From: G965232465 sp965276005
Lineage (GTDB): Bacteria > Pseudomonadota > Alphaproteobacteria > JAQWUY01
Length of the DNA stretch: 64,000 nt
Assembly (NCBI GenBank): GCA_965276005.1
Contig: OZ254962.1
Location: 434,001 to 498,000, forward strand
Reading direction: 5' to 3'
Shown here: piece by piece, positions 60,975-64,000 of the stretch
Layout of the letters: the number at the start of each line of letters is the position of its first letter
Numbering within the stretch: the stretch's first letter is position 1
The notes under the pieces: generated by a model
Seen by the model: the letters and a program-made list of their open reading frames with translations, nothing else
Told to the model about the DNA's origin: nothing
The model's database searches: none
Made by a program: the position numbers and the translations under genes

Positions 60975-61754
60975 ATGACAGCCGTATCCGTAACCATATT
61001 AGGTTGTGCCACCTCCAGCGGTGTTCCCACTATCCACGAAGGGTGGGGCAATATCGATGGGCATAACCCGAAAAACCATCGCTTGCGGGCGTGTATTGCC
61101 ATACAAACTGCTGATTGTCATGTACTGGTCGACATGGGACCGGATCTGCACCAGCAATTGGTACGCTATCAACGGATAGATTTTGATGCGGTGTTTTGCA
61201 CCCACGAACACGCAGACCATATTCACGGCATCGATGAGTTGCGATGGGTATGTATGAAAAATAACAGAGATTTACCTTTGTATACGACCAAGCGGACTAT
61301 GGATGCGTTGTACAAAAAGTTTGCATACGCCCTAAAACCCTTGCCAGAGGGGAAAAACTTTTATGCCCGCCCGGTACTGACCCCCCATATAGTTACGGAT
61401 AGCATCACCATAAATGCTTCTCACTTTACCATTATACACCAAAAACACGGTAAAAATGTCGACAGTATCGGTTTTCGCATCGGCGATTTTGCCTATTGTA
61501 CAGATGTGGTCGATTTCGAACCGCAACAATTTAAAAAGCTACAAGGGGTAAAAGTATGGGTTGTCGATGCGTTGCGATACACCCCCCACCCCACACACGC
61601 CCATGTGGACAAGGTGCTACAATGGATGGATATGTTACAGCCTGAAAAGACTTACCTAACCCATATGAATCACCATATGGACTATGACACCTTAATGCGG
61701 GAATTGCCCGATGGGGTCGAGCCTGCTTACGATGGGCTTTGTATAGATTTATAA
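60975..61754 (+). CDS. MBL-fold hydrolase, PhnP-like
   Basis: 259 residues from the ATG at 60975, one base after the tatD stop. The N-terminus VTILGCATSSGVPTI and the metal motif CTHEHADHIHGIDEL mark the PhnP/RNase Z-like group of metallo-beta-lactamase phosphodiesterases; HMNHHMDYD is near the end. By family it probably cleaves a cyclic or modified nucleotide phosphodiester, but the substrate is unknown. Last gene of the mltB run; a folded element follows. Confidence 0.88.
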   Translation: MTAVSVTILGCATSSGVPTIHEGWGNIDGHNPKNHRLRACIAIQTADCHVLVDMGPDLHQQLVRYQRIDFDAVFCTHEHADHIHGIDELRWVCMKNNRDLPLYTTKRTMDALYKKFAYALKPLPEGKNFYARPVLTPHIVTDSITINASHFTIIHQKHGKNVDSIGFRIGDFAYCTDVVDFEPQQFKKLQGVKVWVVDALRYTPHPTHAHVDKVLQWMDMLQPEKTYLTHMNHHMDYDTLMRELPDGVEPAYDGLCIDL

Positions 61755-61759
61755 CAAAG

Positions 61760-61880
61760 CGGTTGCAACCGTTGAGGGCTTCAGCCCGATATGGTGCAGA
61801 GCCGGGGGGAGTGCGTGTGGTATTTTGTCGTGCGGAGCACGGTAAAATCCACATTAAACGCACGGGGGGCGAAGCCCCCT
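61760..61880 (+). repeat. Cluster of four inverted repeats between convergent genes
   Basis: In 121 bp there are: a perfect palindrome CGGTTGCAACCG (61760–61771); a tight hairpin GGGCT-TC-AGCCC (61776–61787); a long hairpin 61811–61863 in which GTGCG, TGTGG and ATTTTGTCGTGC pair with GCACGGTAAAAT, CCACA and CGCAC around a GGA triloop; and GGGGGC-GAA-GCCCCC (61865–61879). No T-run follows any of them. The two neighbouring genes converge here, so this may be a bidirectional 3'-end structure, a REP-like element, or an RNA of its own. Confidence 0.7.
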
Positions 61881-61948
61881 AGACTCATGACAAGCCACAA
61901 GCAAAAATCAACCAGTATAATAGGTGGAATCGTTTTATATAATTTTGG

Positions 61949-62563
61949 TTATAACCCAGATTTTTTCAATAAGAATTCGAATCGCTGTATATACATATCG
62001 TATACAGTGCTAGGGGGTAGGGGGGATATGGTGTATTTGGATTCGTTGGGTGGCGGTGTGCCGATATATTTTTTGGCGTCCGCTTCCTCGAACCCTGCCA
62101 ATTGTACAGCTTCCAAGTAGGCACAATGCACATCAGCGGATTTTATACTTTTTTTAATATGCACGGGTAGCACAGACGGCATCCCGTACCTAATATGAAT
62201 CGCTGATTGCAAGCGGTGCTCTATGTCTTTGTAGGTATCGCCGATGGCGTGTTTAAAGGGGCTTATCATATCGCCGATAACATATTCGGAGGCATCGTGC
62301 AGTAAACACGCTAGTAACCATTTGTAGTCCATATGTGGGTGTATATCCCGCATAATATGCTCGCACAATAAACAGTGCTGTGCCACAGAGTACGCCATAT
62401 CCCCCCTTGTTTGCCCGTTCCACCGTGCCACACGACATAACCCCAGTGCAATATCGGTAATTTCAATATCCACAGGGCTTGGGTCGAGTATATTTAACCG
62501 CCGCCCAGACAGCATCCGTTGCCATGCCCTAGCGGTCGTATGGGGCATACTATGCGTTTCCAT
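61949..62563 (-). CDS. HD-domain phosphohydrolase, YfbR-like
   Basis: 204 residues. The HD-fold motifs are VAQHCLLCEHI (first His), LLHDASEYVIGD (HD) and a later D in KSADVHCAYLEA. This is the pattern of YfbR-type 5'-deoxynucleotidases, and it begins ARAWQRMLSGRRLNILDP as in alphaproteobacterial members. Two starts are possible: 62563 (overlapping rhlE by 14 bp) or 62548, one base after the rhlE stop. Probably cotranscribed with rhlE. Confidence 0.82.
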   Translation of the reverse strand: METHSMPHTTARAWQRMLSGRRLNILDPSPVDIEITDIALGLCRVARWNGQTRGDMAYSVAQHCLLCEHIMRDIHPHMDYKWLLACLLHDASEYVIGDMISPFKHAIGDTYKDIEHRLQSAIHIRYGMPSVLPVHIKKSIKSADVHCAYLEAVQLAGFEEADAKKYIGTPPPNESKYTISPLPPSTVYDMYIQRFEFLLKKSGL

Positions 62564-63827
62564 TGGTTAAAAACGCAGGCACAAACACTTGTTCACCGAA
62601 AGGTTTTTTGCTCTCTTCCGCATATATGGCGTCCGTATTAGGGCGTTTAGGCGGGGGGGGGGTTTTCGCTCTGGGTTTTTTGGATTTTGTCTTGGGTTTT
62701 TCCAACGGGGACTCCAGTGCATAGGGCTTGACCTGTTTTTTAATCAGTTTTAAGATGCCCCCCCACGCTTTGTCATCTTTGGGGGCAACCATAGTAAACG
62801 ATACGCCGGTCTTGCCCGCCCGCCCAGTGCGACCGATACGGTGGACATAGTCTTCGCTGCTGGTCGGCACATCCATATTTATCACATGCGATACTTCGGG
62901 AATATCCAACCCCCGTGCCGCCACATCCGAACACACCAGATAGGTAATCTCGTCATTTTTAAACCTGTCTAGGCACTCAATCCGTTGTGATTGTACCATA
63001 TCCCCGTGTAATGCCCCCGCATTGATGCCTTGTTTAAGCAATTTATCGTATACTTCGTCCACATCCCGTTTGCGGTTACAAAATATAATAGCATTCTTAA
63101 TGGGCTCATTGTCGATAAGCTGTATCAGGCGGGTAAATTTTTGTTTGTAATGGGACACCGATACCAGCCATTGTTCGATATTTTCCGCTGTCGATGCACT
63201 GGGCGATACGATAATTTCTTTGGGGTTGTTTAAGAATTTCTGTGCCAATTTCTTAATGTTGTTGGGGTATGTGGCAGAAAACATAATGTTTTGCCGCAAC
63301 GGTGGTAACATTTTGGTCAATTTCTCAATATCGGGAATAAAGCCCATATCCAGCATGCGATCGGCTTCGTCGATGACACAGATTTTGACTTCGGTTAGTA
63401 AAATATTGCCTTGTTCTATTAAATCCAACAACCGCCCGGGGGTGGCAATCACCACATCTACGCCTTTGGCAATGGCTTTTTGTTGTTGTTGCATCGATGA
63501 GCCGCCAATGACAATCGCTGTGGAAAAGGGGATATATTTAGAATATTTTTCAAAGTTCTCCTGTACCTGTAATGCCAACTCCCGTGTGGGCTCGATAACA
63601 ACTGCTTTCGGCATACGGGATTTTTTCGGCGTGCCATTTAAAATATCCATAATCGGCAACGCAAAAGAGGCGGTCTTTCCCGTGCCCGTCTGGGCACACG
63701 CCAGTATATCCCGATTCATAAATACAACGGGAATGGCTTTTTGTTGTACGGGGGTAGGGGTGTCATACCCCATATCCGCAATGGCTCTGACCAGACAATC
63801 AGACAAACCTAAATTTAAAAATGACAT
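62550..63827 (-). CDS. rhlE: DEAD-box RNA helicase, RhlE-like
   Basis: ATP-dependent RNA helicase of 425 residues. In order: Q motif YDTPTPVQQKAIPVV, motif I AQTGTGKTASF, motif Ia PTRELALQ, motif II DEAD, motif III SAT, and motifs IV–VI including ARGLDIPEVSHVINMD and HRIGRTGRAG. The C-terminal tail (about 370–425) is Lys/Pro-rich (KTKSKKPRAKTPPPPKRP) and contains a run of ten C on the coding strand. The promoter is under a palindromic operator. Role in ribosome assembly or mRNA decay, perhaps with RNase J, is inferred. Confidence 0.9.
   Translation of the reverse strand: MSFLNLGLSDCLVRAIADMGYDTPTPVQQKAIPVVFMNRDILACAQTGTGKTASFALPIMDILNGTPKKSRMPKAVVIEPTRELALQVQENFEKYSKYIPFSTAIVIGGSSMQQQQKAIAKGVDVVIATPGRLLDLIEQGNILLTEVKICVIDEADRMLDMGFIPDIEKLTKMLPPLRQNIMFSATYPNNIKKLAQKFLNNPKEIIVSPSASTAENIEQWLVSVSHYKQKFTRLIQLIDNEPIKNAIIFCNRKRDVDEVYDKLLKQGINAGALHGDMVQSQRIECLDRFKNDEITYLVCSDVAARGLDIPEVSHVINMDVPTSSEDYVHRIGRTGRAGKTGVSFTMVAPKDDKAWGGILKLIKKQVKPYALESPLEKPKTKSKKPRAKTPPPPKRPNTDAIYAEESKKPFGEQVFVPAFLTNGNA
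62653..62662 (-). repeat. Homopolymer of ten G/C in the rhlE tail
   Basis: Ten consecutive G on the plus strand (C on the coding strand) encode the tetraproline of the RhlE tail. Such a tract is prone to slippage; a one-base change would alter the last ~40 residues and the junction with the overlapping HD gene. Confidence 0.85.
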
Positions 63828-63877
63828 GTGTTTCCGTATAGTGTGTTTTGAGGGTTAAAATATATTTTGTATACACG

Positions 63878-63906
63878 ATTATACCATTGTGGTATACATA
63901 TATCCA
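63878..63906 (-). promoter_or_regulatory. rhlE promoter overlapped by a 7-3-7 palindrome
   Basis: On the minus strand an extended -10 (TGGTATAAT; hexamer 63883–63878) lies 17 bp from a weak -35 (TGGATA, 63906–63901). A perfect inverted repeat TATACCA-TTG-TGGTATA (63880–63896) covers most of the -10, and a wider TGTATAC/GTATACA pair (63869–63898 region) surrounds it. It lies between two divergent genes and could control both. Confidence 0.55.
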
Positions 63907-63935
63907 CAAAAATTTATACAAATATCGATATTATT

Positions 63936-64000
63936 ATGCCAAACGACTTATCTTTTGACAAAAAACGCACATTGCCGATGGTGGTGTTTTTACCGGGAAT
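63936..64000 (+). CDS. N-terminal start of an unidentified protein (partial)
   Basis: An ATG at 63936 opens a frame that runs off the right edge after 21 codons (MPNDLSFDKKRTLPMVVFLPG). Too short to classify, and no strong ribosome site is seen. It is divergent from rhlE and shares the palindromic upstream region. Confidence 0.4.
   Translation, partial: MPNDLSFDKKRTLPMVVFLPG

Noticed and set aside
61791..62120. 109-codon plus-strand frame across the folded element
   Set aside because: It runs through the hairpins and into the antisense of the HD gene, with no ribosome site or recognisable protein features.
1..64000. CRISPR array, rRNA, tmRNA, RNase P RNA, SRP RNA or known riboswitch
   Set aside because: No regularly spaced repeats or recognisable conserved cores were found on either strand.

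Overview
The window looks like chromosome from a medium-to-low-GC alphaproteobacterium. The argument is gene order and protein type, not a database match: tuf–trnW–secE–nusG–rplKAJL–rpoBC is intact; nuoLMN-like genes are followed by birA–coaX–RNase J; mltB–rlpA–dacC–tmk–holB–metG–tatD–MBL form one run; there is an etfBA pair, and the methionyl-tRNA synthetase is short and lacks zinc-type cysteines. No rRNA, CRISPR array, insertion sequence or integrase was found.

Layout. 1–5.7 kb: tail of an unidentified gene, an oligoendopeptidase F whose start lies in a triple 17-bp repeat, a LysM/M23 peptidase, then two poorly conserved membrane proteins (a 12-TM transporter-like protein and a coiled-coil/two-TM protein). 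5.9–13.6 kb: etfBA, converging on a complete minus-strand peptide ABC importer (binding protein, double ATPase, two permeases) plus a DUF3108-like periplasmic protein. 13.7–29.6 kb: rlmB-type methylase, tRNA-Tyr, a glutathionyl-hydroquinone reductase, tRNA-Gly–tuf–tRNA-Trp, secE–nusG, the L11/L1 and L10/L12 genes, rpoB, rpoC and tRNA-Asp. 29.7–38.2 kb: nuoL, nuoM and nuoN homologues that have lost several canonical proton-path residues, then birA, coaX, RNase J and recO. 42.1–63.8 kb: parC, dnaE, a RimB–RimK fusion, a multicopper oxidase, an AhpD-like protein, an SDR, photolyase, the cell-wall and replication operon from mltB to an MBL hydrolase, a folded intergenic element, an HD phosphohydrolase and a DEAD-box helicase.

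The most unusual part is 38.1–42.0 kb, between recO and parC. The last ~120 bp of recO occurs three times, and each copy is followed by a different cargo: a HigBA-type toxin–antitoxin pair whose toxin is broken by an 11-bp near-duplication, and then two paralogous one-gene enzymes that fuse a class-beta DNA methyltransferase to a GIY-YIG nuclease-like domain. The two paralogues are nearly identical at both ends but unrelated-looking in the presumed target-recognition region, and each carries its own copy of a 90-bp promoter segment derived from, or shared with, the region upstream of parC. I read this as a three-slot tandem array whose cargo has been exchanged.

A second theme is short tandem duplication at gene starts (17 bp x3 at pepF, 13 bp x2 at recO, 11 and 12 bp in higB), in two cases creating out-of-frame decoy start codons. 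Promoters are mostly easy to see: near-consensus -35 boxes, 17-bp spacers, and TATAAG as the -10 of three tRNA promoters. Two genes (the 12-TM protein and mltB) have an extended -10 so close to the ATG that a leaderless mRNA is likely.
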